Positions 8,068 through 17,096 are shown, numbered from the stretch's first letter. The stretch is 64,000 nt of DNA from Mycobacterium sp. AT1 (GCF_002043095.1 NZ_MVOC01000056.1:33685-97684), one strand, 5' to 3'. The notes: a model not told the origin generated them from the letters alone. Program-made: numbers and translations.

Positions 8068-8925
8068 ATGACTGACGCAACCGATCTCAAGCCCAACCTC
8101 GGGCGCTTCGGCGTCTGGACCTTCGGGGCGGTGACCCCAGAGCAGGCCAAGGAGATCGAGAGGCTGGGGTACGGCGCCGTCTGGGTGGGCGGGTCGCCCG
8201 CCGCCGACCTGGCATTCGTCGAACCCATCCTCGAGGCGACGACGTCGTTGCAGGTGGCGACGGGCATCGTCAACGTGTGGACGGCCCCGGCCGCCGATGT
8301 GGCCGAGTCCTACCACCGCATCGAGAAGGCCCACCCCGGCCGCTTCCTGCTGGGCATCGGGATCGGGCACCCCGAACACACCGACGAGTACCGCAAGCCC
8401 TATGACGTGCTGGTCGAATACCTCGACGCGCTCGACGCCGCCAACGTTCCGACCAGCCGTCGCGTGCTCGCCGCGCTGGGCCCGAAGGTGCTCAAGCTGG
8501 CAGCCGTGCGCAGCGCAGGCGCCCATCCGTACCTGACGACGCCGGAGCACACCGCCCAGGCTCACGCACTGATCGGCAACGCGGTGTTCCTGGCTCCCGA
8601 GCACAAGGTGGTCCTCGCCAGGGATGCGGCCCAGGCCCGCGAGATCGGTCGGCAGACCGTCGAGTTCTACCTTGACCTGAGCAACTACGTGAACAACTGG
8701 AAGCGGCTGGGCTTCACCGACGCCGACGTGCAGAAGCCCGGCAGCGACAAGCTGATCGACGCGGTGGTGGCTCACGGCACGCCCGACGACGTCGCCAGGC
8801 GGCTGCAGGAGCACGTCGACGCAGGCGCCGACCACGTCTGCATTCAGGTCCTGGGCGGCGAGGACGCGCTGATTCCGACGTTGGCCGAACTGGCGGGACC
8901 GTTGGGGCTTTCGGCCAGCGAGTAG
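8068..8925 (+). CDS. LLM-class F420-dependent oxidoreductase (copy 2)
   Basis: A 285-residue paralogue of the preceding gene, alignable over its full length (QVATGIVNVWTAPA, FLLGIGIGHPEHTDEYRKPYD, RSAGAHPYLTTPEHTAQA, NNWKRLGFTDADVQKPGSD). The pair probably arose by tandem duplication. GGxSP near residue 45 (WVGGSPAADLAFVE) replaces WAGGSPPAELDWVD of copy 1, so substrate pockets may differ. Family membership is clear; reaction and substrate are not. Confidence 0.85.
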   Translation: MTDATDLKPNLGRFGVWTFGAVTPEQAKEIERLGYGAVWVGGSPAADLAFVEPILEATTSLQVATGIVNVWTAPAADVAESYHRIEKAHPGRFLLGIGIGHPEHTDEYRKPYDVLVEYLDALDAANVPTSRRVLAALGPKVLKLAAVRSAGAHPYLTTPEHTAQAHALIGNAVFLAPEHKVVLARDAAQAREIGRQTVEFYLDLSNYVNNWKRLGFTDADVQKPGSDKLIDAVVAHGTPDDVARRLQEHVDAGADHVCIQVLGGEDALIPTLAELAGPLGLSASE

Positions 8926-8953
8926 ATCGGGCCACCCGCTAGGGTTTGTGACC

Positions 8954-9949
8954 ATGCGTCTGCTGGTCACCGGGGGTGCCGGTTTCATCGGCGCGAACTT
9001 CGTCCACGCCGCCGTGCGGGAGCATCCCGACGCATCCGTGACGGTGCTCGACGCCTTGACCTACGCGGGCAGTCGCGAGTCGTTGGCGCCCGTCGCCGAC
9101 GACGTCCGCCTGGTGCACGGCGACGTCGGCGACGCCGAACTGGTCGAGAAGCTGGTCGCCGAGACCGACGCCGTCGTGCACTTCGCGGCCGAGACGCACG
9201 TCGACAATTCGTTGGCCGATCCCGGGGCGTTCCTGCGCACCAACGTCGTCGGCACGTTCACCGTGCTGGAAGCCGTTCGCAGGCACGGCATTCGGCTGCA
9301 CCACGTGTCCACCGACGAGGTGTACGGCGACCTGCCTCTTGACGATCCCATCCGGTTCACCGAGGCCACCCCGTACGACCCGTCGAGCCCGTATTCGGCG
9401 ACCAAGGCGGCGTCGGACATGCTGGTGCGATCGTGGGTGCGGTCCTTTCGCGTGCGGGCTACGATCTCCAACTGCTCCAACAACTATGGGCCGTATCAGC
9501 ACGTCGAGAAGTTCATTCCGCGGCAGATCACCAACGTCCTCACGGGGCGACGTCCGAAGCTGTACGGGTTCGGAGCCAACGTCCGCGACTGGATTCACGT
9601 CACCGACCACAACCGCGCGGTGTGGCGAATCCTGGCCGACGGCGAACTGGGGCGCACCTATCTGATCGGCGCCGACGGCGAGCGCGACAACCTCACGGTG
9701 ATGCGCACCCTGCTGCGGCTGATGGGTCGCGATCCCGACGACTTCGACCACGTGACCGACCGGGCGGGCCACGATCTGCGGTACGCGATCGACTCGTCGG
9801 CGCTTCGCGACGAATTGGGCTGGACGCCGCAGCACGACGACTTCGAGTCCGGCCTCGCCGCGACGATCGCGTGGTACCGCGACAACGAATCATGGTGGGC
9901 GCAGGCGAAGGACGCGTCAGAGGCAATGTACGAGGAGCGCAACCAGTGA
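8954..9949 (+). CDS. rmlB: dTDP-glucose 4,6-dehydratase
   Basis: Second enzyme of dTDP-L-rhamnose synthesis, needed for the rhamnose linker between peptidoglycan and arabinogalactan. The 331-residue extended SDR has the Rossmann motif MRLLVTGGAGFIGANF, the STDEVYGDL motif and the catalytic YSATKAASDM (YxxxK). Mycobacterial homologues begin MRLLVTGGAG, so the ATG at 8954 is preferred to the GTG at 8948. The stop overlaps the GTG of rmlC (GTGA), so the two genes are translationally coupled. Confidence 0.95.
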   Translation: MRLLVTGGAGFIGANFVHAAVREHPDASVTVLDALTYAGSRESLAPVADDVRLVHGDVGDAELVEKLVAETDAVVHFAAETHVDNSLADPGAFLRTNVVGTFTVLEAVRRHGIRLHHVSTDEVYGDLPLDDPIRFTEATPYDPSSPYSATKAASDMLVRSWVRSFRVRATISNCSNNYGPYQHVEKFIPRQITNVLTGRRPKLYGFGANVRDWIHVTDHNRAVWRILADGELGRTYLIGADGERDNLTVMRTLLRLMGRDPDDFDHVTDRAGHDLRYAIDSSALRDELGWTPQHDDFESGLAATIAWYRDNESWWAQAKDASEAMYEERNQ

Positions 9950-10557
9950 CCTTCCGCGAGCTGTCGATTCCCGGCGCATGGGAGATCACGCCGACCGTCC
10001 GCCCCGACCCCCGCGGCCGGTTCTTCGAGTGGTTCACCGACGACGAGTTCACCGCGATGACCGGGCACTCCCTCGATCTGCGGCAGGCCAACGTGTCGGT
10101 CTCCGCGGCGGGCGTGCTGCGGGGCCTGCACTTCGCCCAGCTGCCACCGAGCCAGGCCAAGTACGTGACGTGCGTGCGGGGCGCGGTGTTCGACGTGGTC
10201 GTCGACGTCCGGGTCGGCTCGGCGACATTCGGTCAGTGGGATTCCGTGCTGCTCGACGACCGCGACCACCGGACCGTCTATCTTTCGGAGGGCTTGGCGC
10301 ACGGATTCCTTGCGCTGCAAGATGATTCGACGGTGACCTACCTCTGCTCGGCGGGCTACTCCCCCACCCGCGAACACACCATCTGCCCAACCGATCCCGC
10401 AATCGGCGTTGACTGGCCGCTCGTCGACGGGGCGGTACCGAACCTCTCCGAGCGCGACGCCGCCGCCCCGACCCTCGACGACGTTCTCTCGGCAGGGCTG
10501 CTGCCCACGTGGGACGAGGCGCAGGCCTTCGTCGAGGGCCTCGGCTCCCGCCCCTAA
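9946..10557 (+). CDS. rmlC: dTDP-4-dehydrorhamnose 3,5-epimerase
   Basis: Third enzyme of the rhamnose pathway; a cupin. The 203-residue product contains PDPRGRFFEWF, the catalytic His region VLRGLHFA and the Tyr region AGYSPTREHTICPTDPAIGVDWPL of RmlC. It starts at a GTG overlapping the rmlB stop; longer in-frame extensions lie inside rmlB and are not conserved. rmlA and rmlD are not in the window, as in M. tuberculosis, where they are encoded elsewhere. Confidence 0.94.
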   Translation: MTFRELSIPGAWEITPTVRPDPRGRFFEWFTDDEFTAMTGHSLDLRQANVSVSAAGVLRGLHFAQLPPSQAKYVTCVRGAVFDVVVDVRVGSATFGQWDSVLLDDRDHRTVYLSEGLAHGFLALQDDSTVTYLCSAGYSPTREHTICPTDPAIGVDWPLVDGAVPNLSERDAAAPTLDDVLSAGLLPTWDEAQAFVEGLGSRP

Positions 10558-10587
10558 ACCCCCGCCGCCCCACCCCCGTGTGCGCAC

Positions 10588-10599
10588 AGATCGCGATCT
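10588..10599. repeat. short palindrome after rmlC
   Basis: AGATCGCGATCT is a perfect 12-base palindrome 30 bases past the rmlC stop, flanked by TGTGCGCACA (10580-10589, also self-complementary) and by AGCACACGCG. The cluster can fold as a cruciform or RNA hairpin and could serve as a weak terminator; there is no U-tract. Function not established. Confidence 0.35.
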
Positions 10600-10625
10600 C
10601 ACAGCACACGCGATGGCGTCGACAC

Positions 10626-10666
10626 TTGCGAATGGTCATCCCCCATTACTAGGATGTCCTAGTAAT
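10626..10666 (+). promoter_or_regulatory. mmsA promoter with overlapping palindromic operator
   Basis: ATTACTAGGA-TG-TCCTAGTAAT is a perfect inverted repeat (10645-10666) with 10-base arms, 25 bases before the mmsA ATG. A promoter TTGCGA (10626-10631), N18, TAGGAT (10650-10655) can be drawn with its -10 inside the palindrome, so a bound dimer would block RNA polymerase. The regulator is not encoded next to it. The symmetry would suit a TetR- or GntR-type dimer, but the family is a guess. Confidence 0.7.
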
Positions 10667-10691
10667 CGAACACCGTCGAAGGGCAGCCGCC

Positions 10692-12212
10692 ATGACCACT
10701 CAGATTCCGCACTTCGTCGACGGCCGGCGGGTCGAGGGCCGGTCCGGCCGCACCGCCGACGTCCTCAACCCCAGCACCGGCGAGGTGCAAGCCCAGGTAC
10801 CGATGGCCTCCACCGCCGAGGTCGACGCCGCCGTCGAGATCGCCGTGGCGGCCCAGCGCGAGTGGGCGGCGTGGAACCCGCAGCGCCGCGCCCGGGTGAT
10901 GATGAAGTTCGTCGCGCTGGTCAACGAGAACGCCAACGAACTCGCCGAACTGCTCTCCCTCGAGCACGGCAAGACCGTCGCCGACTCACTTGGCGACATC
11001 CAGCGCGGCATCGAGGTCATCGAGTTCGCCATCGGCATTCCGCACCTGCTCAAGGGCGAATACACCGAAGGCGCCGGTGGCGGCATCGACGTCTACTCGC
11101 TGCGCCAACCCCTCGGCGTCGTCGCGGGCATCACTCCGTTCAACTTCCCGGCGATGATCCCGCTGTGGAAGGCGGGCCCGGCGCTGGCGTGCGGCAACGC
11201 GTTCATCCTCAAGCCCAGCGAGCGCGACCCGTCGGTCCCGGTCCGGCTGGCCGAGCTGTTCGGAGAGGCAGGCCTGCCGAAGGGCGTCTTCCAGGTGGTG
11301 CACGGCGACAAGGAGGCCGTCGACGCCATCCTCAACAACCCCGACATCCACGCCGTCGGCTTCGTCGGCAGCTCCGACATCGCGCAGTACATCTACTCGA
11401 CCGCCGCGGCCAACGGCAAGCGCGCGCAGTGCTTCGGTGGCGCCAAGAACCACATGATCGTGATGCCCGACGCCGACCTGGACCAGGCCGTCGACGCACT
11501 GATCGGCGCGGGCTACGGCAGTGCCGGCGAGCGGTGCATGGCGATCAGCGTCGCGGTCCCCGTCGGGGAAGAGACGGCAAATCGGTTGCGCGCCAGGCTC
11601 GTCGAGCGGGTCAACCAGCTTCGCGTCGGCCACAGCCTCGACCCCAAGGCGGACTACGGCCCACTGGTCACCGCCGCCGCGCTGGCCCGGGTGAAGGACT
11701 ACATCGGCCAGGGCGTCGAGGCCGGCGCCGAGATCGTGGTCGACGGTCGGGAACGCGCCAGCGACGACCTCACCTTCGGTGACGCCAGCCTGGAGGGCGG
11801 TTACTTCATCGGCCCGACGCTGTTCGACCACGTGACGCCCGACATGACGATCTACACCGACGAGATCTTCGGGCCGGTGCTCTGCATCGTGCGCGCCGAC
11901 ACCTACGAGGAGGCGCTGGCCCTGCCGTCGGAGCACGAGTACGGCAACGGCGTGGCGATCTTCACCCGCGACGGCGACACCGCCCGTGACTTCGTCTCTC
12001 GTGTGCAGGTCGGGATGGTCGGCGTCAACGTGCCCATTCCAGTTCCGGTGGCCTACCACAGCTTTGGTGGCTGGAAGCGCTCCGGTTTCGGTGACCTCAA
12101 CCAGCACGGCCCGGCCTCGATCATCTTCTACACCAAGGTCAAGACGGTCACCCAGCGCTGGCCCTCCGGCATCAAGGATGGCGCCGAGTTCTCCATCCCC
12201 ACGATGAAGTAG
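10692..12212 (+). CDS. mmsA: CoA-acylating methylmalonate-semialdehyde dehydrogenase
   Basis: Converts (methyl)malonate semialdehyde with CoA and NAD+ to propionyl-CoA or acetyl-CoA, in valine and pyrimidine breakdown. The 506-residue aldehyde dehydrogenase has ITPFNFPAMIPLWK, GSSDIAQYIYSTAAANGKRAQCFGG-type NAD motifs and the catalytic Cys in AGERCMAISVAVP; GERCMA is typical of the MmsA branch. It is first in an operon with an acyl-CoA dehydrogenase (9-base gap) and mmsB. In M. tuberculosis the same trio is Rv0753c-Rv0751c. Confidence 0.94.
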   Translation: MTTQIPHFVDGRRVEGRSGRTADVLNPSTGEVQAQVPMASTAEVDAAVEIAVAAQREWAAWNPQRRARVMMKFVALVNENANELAELLSLEHGKTVADSLGDIQRGIEVIEFAIGIPHLLKGEYTEGAGGGIDVYSLRQPLGVVAGITPFNFPAMIPLWKAGPALACGNAFILKPSERDPSVPVRLAELFGEAGLPKGVFQVVHGDKEAVDAILNNPDIHAVGFVGSSDIAQYIYSTAAANGKRAQCFGGAKNHMIVMPDADLDQAVDALIGAGYGSAGERCMAISVAVPVGEETANRLRARLVERVNQLRVGHSLDPKADYGPLVTAAALARVKDYIGQGVEAGAEIVVDGRERASDDLTFGDASLEGGYFIGPTLFDHVTPDMTIYTDEIFGPVLCIVRADTYEEALALPSEHEYGNGVAIFTRDGDTARDFVSRVQVGMVGVNVPIPVPVAYHSFGGWKRSGFGDLNQHGPASIIFYTKVKTVTQRWPSGIKDGAEFSIPTMK

Positions 12213-12221
12213 CGCCGGTTC

Positions 12222-13406
12222 ATGGACTACTTCGGTCTCGACCCCGACGAGCGGGTCATCGCCGAGACGGCGGCGGAGTTCGCCGACAAGCGGATCACGC
12301 CGTACGCCATGGAGTGGGACGCCACCAAGCACTTTCCGGTCGACGTCCTCCGCGCTGCCGCCGAGTTGGGCATGGCGGCGGTCTACTGCGCGGAGGACGT
12401 GGGCGGCAGTGGCCTGCGCCGCCTCGACGGCGTGCGGATCTTCGAGCAGGTGGCGACGGGCTGCCCGACTATTGCGGCGTTCCTGTCCATTCACAACATG
12501 TGCACCTGGATGGTCGACACCTACGGCACGGCCGAGCAACGAAAGGCATTGGTACCGCAGCTGGCGTCGATGGAGCTGATCGCCAGCTACTGCCTCACCG
12601 AACCCGGTGCTGGCTCGGACGCAGGCGCGTTGCGCACCAAGGCAATTCGCGACGGCGAGCACTACGTTATCGACGGCGTGAAGCAGTTCATCTCCGGAGC
12701 CGGGGTGTCCGACGTGTACGTCGTGATGGCGCGCACCGGAGGTAGTGGACCGCGCGGAATCTCCGCCTTCGTGGTGGACAAGGACACGCCCGGCGTCAGC
12801 TTCGGCGCCGACGAGGTCAAGATGGGGTGGAACGCCCAGCCCACCGCACAGGTGGTGTTCGAGGGCGTCCGGGTGCCGCTGGATGCCTTGCTCGGCGGCA
12901 CCGAGGGCACTGGCTTCGGCGTCGCGATGAACGGCCTCAACGGCGGGCGCGTCAACATCGCCGCGTGCTCACTCGGTGGTGCGCAGGCCGCGTTCGACAA
13001 GGCGGTGTCCTACCTGGCCAGTCGCGAGGCGTTCGGGATGACCCTGCTCGACGAGCCGACGATCCGGTTCACGCTGGCCGACATGGCCACCAAGCTGGAG
13101 ACCTCGCGAAACCTGTTGTGGCGGGCGGCATCTGCGATCGACGACGACCACCCGGACAAGGTCGAGCTGTGTGCGATGGCCAAGCGCTACGTCACCGACA
13201 CGTGTTTCGACGTGGCGGATCAGGCGTTGCAGTTGCACGGCGGCTACGGCTATCTGCGCGAGTACGGCGTCGAGAAGATCGTCCGCGACCTGCGGGTGCA
13301 CCGGATACTCGAGGGAACCAACGAAATCATGCGCGTCGTGATCGGGCGAGCTGTCGCGGGCGGAGCCCGCAAAACGACAGAAGCCGCCCGGGCCCGCGCG
13401 TCTTAG
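12222..13406 (+). CDS. acyl-CoA dehydrogenase, probably isobutyryl-CoA dehydrogenase
   Basis: A 394-residue FAD enzyme that introduces the alpha,beta double bond into a short branched acyl-CoA. It has the two acyl-CoA dehydrogenase signatures (YCLTEPGAGSDAGALRTKA; QLHGGYGYLREYGVEKIVRD) and the late Glu in RILEGTNEIMRVVIGR. Position between mmsA and mmsB, matching fadE9 in M. tuberculosis, points to isobutyryl-CoA in valine catabolism. The substrate is inferred from context; the family is certain. Confidence 0.9.
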   Translation: MDYFGLDPDERVIAETAAEFADKRITPYAMEWDATKHFPVDVLRAAAELGMAAVYCAEDVGGSGLRRLDGVRIFEQVATGCPTIAAFLSIHNMCTWMVDTYGTAEQRKALVPQLASMELIASYCLTEPGAGSDAGALRTKAIRDGEHYVIDGVKQFISGAGVSDVYVVMARTGGSGPRGISAFVVDKDTPGVSFGADEVKMGWNAQPTAQVVFEGVRVPLDALLGGTEGTGFGVAMNGLNGGRVNIAACSLGGAQAAFDKAVSYLASREAFGMTLLDEPTIRFTLADMATKLETSRNLLWRAASAIDDDHPDKVELCAMAKRYVTDTCFDVADQALQLHGGYGYLREYGVEKIVRDLRVHRILEGTNEIMRVVIGRAVAGGARKTTEAARARAS

Positions 13407-13420
13407 CTCAGGAGGTCTAG

Positions 13421-14296
13421 ATGGCGACGATAGCGTTCTTGGGGCTGGGCAACATGGGTGGCCCGATGGCCGCCAACCTTGCCGCGGCGAACCACACGGT
13501 GCGCGGTTTCGACCTGGTGCCTGCATTGCGGGATGCCGCAGAGGCCAAGGGCGTCACCGTCTTCGACAGCGGAGCAGAGGCGGTCACCGGCGCGGACGTG
13601 GTGATCACTTCGCTGCCGAACGGTGCCATCGTCAAGGCCTGCTACGCCGAGGCGCTGCCCGCAGCCACGCCGGGCACGTTGTTCGTCGACACCTCGACCA
13701 TCTCGGTCGACGACGCCCGCGCGATCAACGCCCTAGCCGAGGAACACGGCCACGAACAGGTCGACGCCCCGGTCTCCGGTGGCGTCAAGGGAGCCACTGC
13801 GGGCACGCTGGCGTTCATGGTCGGCGGGACCGACGCCGCGGTCGAGCGAGCCAGGCCGGTCCTGGAACCGATGGCGGGCAAGGTCATCCACTGTGGCGGC
13901 TCCGGAAACGGTCAGGCGGCCAAGGTGTGCAACAACATGGTTCTCGCCGTACAGCAGATCGCCGTCGGCGAGGCGTTCGTCCTCGCGGAGAAGCTCGGCC
14001 TCTCGGCCCAATCGCTGTTCGACGTGATCACCGGCGCGACGGGCAACTGCTGGTCGGTGCACACCAATTGCCCGGTGCCAGGGCCGGTTCCGACGTCACC
14101 GGCCAACAACGACTTCAAACCGGGCTTTGCGACGGCGTTGATGAACAAGGATCTCGGGCTGGCGATGGCCGCAGTGAACTCGACCGGCTCGGCGGCGCCG
14201 CTGGGTACTCACGCCGCCGAGATCTACGCCGACTTCGCCGCCGACCACGCCGACAAGGACTTCAGCGCCGTCATCGAGCTCCTACGCGGCAGCTGA
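13421..14296 (+). CDS. mmsB: 3-hydroxyisobutyrate dehydrogenase
   Basis: Oxidises 3-hydroxyisobutyrate to methylmalonate semialdehyde with NAD+, supplying the MmsA substrate. The 291-residue protein has the N-terminal Rossmann motif FLGLGNMGGPMAANLAAA, the substrate loop DAPVSGGVKGATAGTLAFMVGG and the catalytic Lys in GQAAKVCNNMVLA. AGGAGG precedes the ATG at 13421. Its last 15 bases overlap the end of the convergent HAD-like gene. Confidence 0.94.
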   Translation: MATIAFLGLGNMGGPMAANLAAANHTVRGFDLVPALRDAAEAKGVTVFDSGAEAVTGADVVITSLPNGAIVKACYAEALPAATPGTLFVDTSTISVDDARAINALAEEHGHEQVDAPVSGGVKGATAGTLAFMVGGTDAAVERARPVLEPMAGKVIHCGGSGNGQAAKVCNNMVLAVQQIAVGEAFVLAEKLGLSAQSLFDVITGATGNCWSVHTNCPVPGPVPTSPANNDFKPGFATALMNKDLGLAMAAVNSTGSAAPLGTHAAEIYADFAADHADKDFSAVIELLRGS

Positions 14297-15061
14297 CCGG
14301 TTTCCCCTTGCCCACGTCTCGGCGTGCAGCCGCTGACAGTCGGTGATGCGAAGGCCCTCGTAGTCGGCGCGGGCGCCGATCACCTCGGGGTCGACGAGCA
14401 CCCCGGCGAGGCCGACGGACATCGCGTCGCGCAGGCCGTCGGTCGAACCGGTGAACGCCAGTGAGTCGTGTGCGGGGGCGCCCATCTCGGCCAGCGCCAT
14501 CCGGAAGGCGGCGCCAAGCGGGGCTGCCTGCGCCAGGTCGTCGGCGGTGACGACCGTCTGAACCAACCCGTCACCGACCAGTTGGCGCACCAGCGGTTCG
14601 ACCCACTGCCGGCGACCGGTGCTGACGACGCCGACGGCCACCCCTGCGGTGAACCCGTCGGTGATCAGCTCGACCAGGCCGCTCCTGGCATCCAGATCGG
14701 CACCGAGCATCACCTCGTCGAGCATCCTGGACTTGGTGGCGCAGATCTGGTCGACGAGAACCCTGAGCAGGACGTCGCACTCGGTACAAATCCCCCGTGC
14801 CCGCAGCTCGGCGGCGACGCGCTGCCGTTCGTCGCGCAGCGCCAGCAGCTTGCGGTACCGAGCCGCGGACCACGTCACGGGCAGCCCGTGTGCGGCGAAG
14901 GCCGCGTTGAACGCCAGTCGACTGCCCCCGCACTCGGCGTCGGTGAGGGACTCGAGGTCGAAGACCACCGCTCGCAGCGGGTGAGGACCCGCCGCGCTGG
15001 GGCGGGACGAGTCCCACCAGAACCGGCCTGCCCGCCACGCTCTGTCCGGTATGTGCGTCAT
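14282..15061 (-). CDS. HAD-superfamily hydrolase-like protein with degenerate motif I
   Basis: A protein of about 259 residues (ATG at 15061; GTG at 15079 also possible). Motif I reads VVFDLESLTDAE: the nucleophile Asp is present, but the general acid/base Asp of DxDGT is Glu and the GT is missing. A helical cap domain follows, then VAVGVVSTGRRQWVEPLV (motif II, Thr) and FTGSTDGLRDAMSVGLAGVLV (motif IV region, Asp present). It is therefore HAD-like, but phosphatase activity is doubtful. Convergent with mmsB, with a 15-base overlap of ends. Function unknown. Confidence 0.65.
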   Translation of the reverse strand: MTHIPDRAWRAGRFWWDSSRPSAAGPHPLRAVVFDLESLTDAECGGSRLAFNAAFAAHGLPVTWSAARYRKLLALRDERQRVAAELRARGICTECDVLLRVLVDQICATKSRMLDEVMLGADLDARSGLVELITDGFTAGVAVGVVSTGRRQWVEPLVRQLVGDGLVQTVVTADDLAQAAPLGAAFRMALAEMGAPAHDSLAFTGSTDGLRDAMSVGLAGVLVDPEVIGARADYEGLRITDCQRLHAETWARGNRSAAA

Positions 15062-15165
15062 GCCAACAGAGTGGCCCACGTCACACGTCGGCCGCCTCCC
15101 CCATCCGGGGGATTGAACGGGCCAACTTGGGTTGCCAGCCAGCAGGCCGGTCCTATGCTCGTGCC

Positions 15166-15834
15166 ATGTCGCCCCCCGCAGGCTCCCCGGTGCGGCTCGT
15201 GTTGGTCGACGACCACGAGATGGTCATCGAGGGGCTCAAGGCGATGTTGACGGCGTTCGGCGACCGCGTCGAGGTCGTCGGCCAGGCCGTTGGCGCCGAG
15301 CGTGCGATGAACGTGGTCGCCGAACTGAACCCAGACATCGTGCTGTGCGACGTGCGCATGCAGGGCAGCAGCGGACTGGATCTGTGCGCCGCCCTCCGGC
15401 AGCGGGAACCGCACCGCAAGGTCGTCATGTTGTCGGTCTACGACGACGAGCAGTACCTGTTTCAGGCGCTGCGGGTCGGGGCGGCGGGGTACCTGCTGAA
15501 GAGCATCGGCAGCGACGAGTTGGTCCGCCAGCTCGAGTTTGCACACGCCGGCGAGACCGCGATCGACCCCGGCATGGCGGCGCGGGCCGTGGACACGGCC
15601 GCCCGGCTGCAACGCGACGAGTTCTGGCCGGGCGCCAGGCAGGGGTTGACCCAGCGCGAGAGCGAAATCCTGTCCTACGTCGTCAACGGCCTGTCCAACC
15701 GCGGCATCGCGACCAAGCTGGTGATCGGCGAGGAAACCGTGAAGACCCACCTTCGCGCCATCTACCGCAAGCTCGACGTCGCCGACCGCACCGGTGCCGT
15801 CGCCACGGCGCTGCGCGAGGGGATCTACCGGTGA
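15166..15834 (+). CDS. NarL/LuxR-type response regulator
   Basis: A 222-residue DNA-binding response regulator: receiver (about 7-125; LVDDHEMVIEGLKAML, phospho-Asp in IVLCDVRMQGSSGLDL, Lys in GYLLKSIGSDE) and a C-terminal LuxR HTH (LTQRESEILSYVVNGLSNRGIATKL then VKTHLRAIYRKLDVADRTGA). The ATG at 15166 gives the family's normal N-terminus. Its stop overlaps the GTG of the downstream kinase (GTGA), the expected partner. Confidence 0.92.
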   Translation: MSPPAGSPVRLVLVDDHEMVIEGLKAMLTAFGDRVEVVGQAVGAERAMNVVAELNPDIVLCDVRMQGSSGLDLCAALRQREPHRKVVMLSVYDDEQYLFQALRVGAAGYLLKSIGSDELVRQLEFAHAGETAIDPGMAARAVDTAARLQRDEFWPGARQGLTQRESEILSYVVNGLSNRGIATKLVIGEETVKTHLRAIYRKLDVADRTGAVATALREGIYR

Positions 15835-17096
15835 GGCCGGGACGGTCGTCGCCCCCGGGCGGCACCAACGCCGTCCGCGACCTCGTCGACGCCGACCGCG
15901 AGCTGGCTCTCCTGCGGGAGTTGATCCAGGCCGCCTCGAGCGGCCCCGGCGTCGAACCGTTGGCCGAGGCCGCCGCGCGGATGATCACCGCGGCGACGGG
16001 CACCGACGTGTGCTTCGTCCACGTGCTCGACGACGCCGAACAGTCCCTGACCCTGACCGGGGCGACGCCGCCGTTCGACTCCGAGGTCGGCAAGATCCGA
16101 CTGCCGTTGGGCCGCGGCGTGTCCGGGTGGGTGGCGAGCCATCGCGAACCCGTGGTGATCGTCGGCGACAAGGAGTCAGATCCCCGGTATCTGCCCTTCG
16201 AGTCGTTGCGCGGCTCGGACTTCACGTCGATGGTGTCGGTACCGATGGAGACCGACCCTGGCGGGCTGGTTGGCGTGCTGAACGTGCACACCGTCGCCCG
16301 TCGGGACTTCACCGACCGCGACGTCGAACTGCTGTTGGTGATCGGCCGGCTGATCGCGGGGGCCATGCACCAGGCCAGATTGCACCGCAGGCTGGTGGCC
16401 CGCGAACGCGCGCACGAGAACTTCGTCGAGCAGGTCATCGAGGCTCAGGAGATGGAACGTCGTCGGCTCGCCGGTGACATCCACGACGGCATCTCCCAGC
16501 GGCTGGTGACGCTGTCCTACCGGCTCGACGCCGCGACCAGAGCGGTGGGCGAGGACGCCGCCGCGGCCGCCGAGCAGCTGGGCATGGCCCGCGAGTTGGT
16601 CGACCTCACGTTGGAAGAAGCGCGTGCGGCGATCGGCGGGTTGCGCCCGCCGGTCCTCGACGACCTCGGTCTCGCCGGTGGACTCGCCAGCCTGGCCAGG
16701 TCCATCCCACAGGTGGAGCTCGGCCTCTACATCGACGTCGACGTGGCCGAAACCCGGCTGCCCGACCACATCGAGATCGCGATCTACCGCATTGCGCAGG
16801 AGTGTCTGCAAAACGTCGTGAAGCACGCACACGCCAGCCACGCCAGCCTCACGTTCTCGGTGGGCGAGGACACGGCCCGGCTGGAGATCGTCGACGACGG
16901 ACGCGGTTTCGACACGTTCGAGAACCCGCTCGGCGGCGACGAGATGGGTGGCTACGGGCTGCTGTCGATGGCCGAACGCGCCGAGATCGTCGGGGGCAGG
17001 CTGCACATCCGGTCCAGGCCCGGCGCGGGGACGGCGGTGACCGCGACGATCCCCTTGCCGCCCTCCCCTGCGCGAGAAGCTGCAGAGCGGCTCTAA
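15831..17096 (+). CDS. GAF-domain sensor histidine kinase (NarL-partner type)
   Basis: A 421-residue soluble kinase starting at GTG 15831, overlapping the regulator's stop codon. An N-terminal GAF domain (about 35-185; LPLGRGVSGWVASHREPVVI) is followed by a HisKA_3 dimerisation region with the phospho-His in ERRRLAGDIHDGISQRL and a HATPase domain (QNVVKHAHASHASL, DDGRGFD, GGYGLLSMAERAE). No membrane segment, so the signal is cytoplasmic. No Cys/His cluster for haem or Fe-S is evident in the GAF domain, so the ligand is unknown. Confidence 0.9.
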   Translation: MRPGRSSPPGGTNAVRDLVDADRELALLRELIQAASSGPGVEPLAEAAARMITAATGTDVCFVHVLDDAEQSLTLTGATPPFDSEVGKIRLPLGRGVSGWVASHREPVVIVGDKESDPRYLPFESLRGSDFTSMVSVPMETDPGGLVGVLNVHTVARRDFTDRDVELLLVIGRLIAGAMHQARLHRRLVARERAHENFVEQVIEAQEMERRRLAGDIHDGISQRLVTLSYRLDAATRAVGEDAAAAAEQLGMARELVDLTLEEARAAIGGLRPPVLDDLGLAGGLASLARSIPQVELGLYIDVDVAETRLPDHIEIAIYRIAQECLQNVVKHAHASHASLTFSVGEDTARLEIVDDGRGFDTFENPLGGDEMGGYGLLSMAERAEIVGGRLHIRSRPGAGTAVTATIPLPPSPAREAAERL

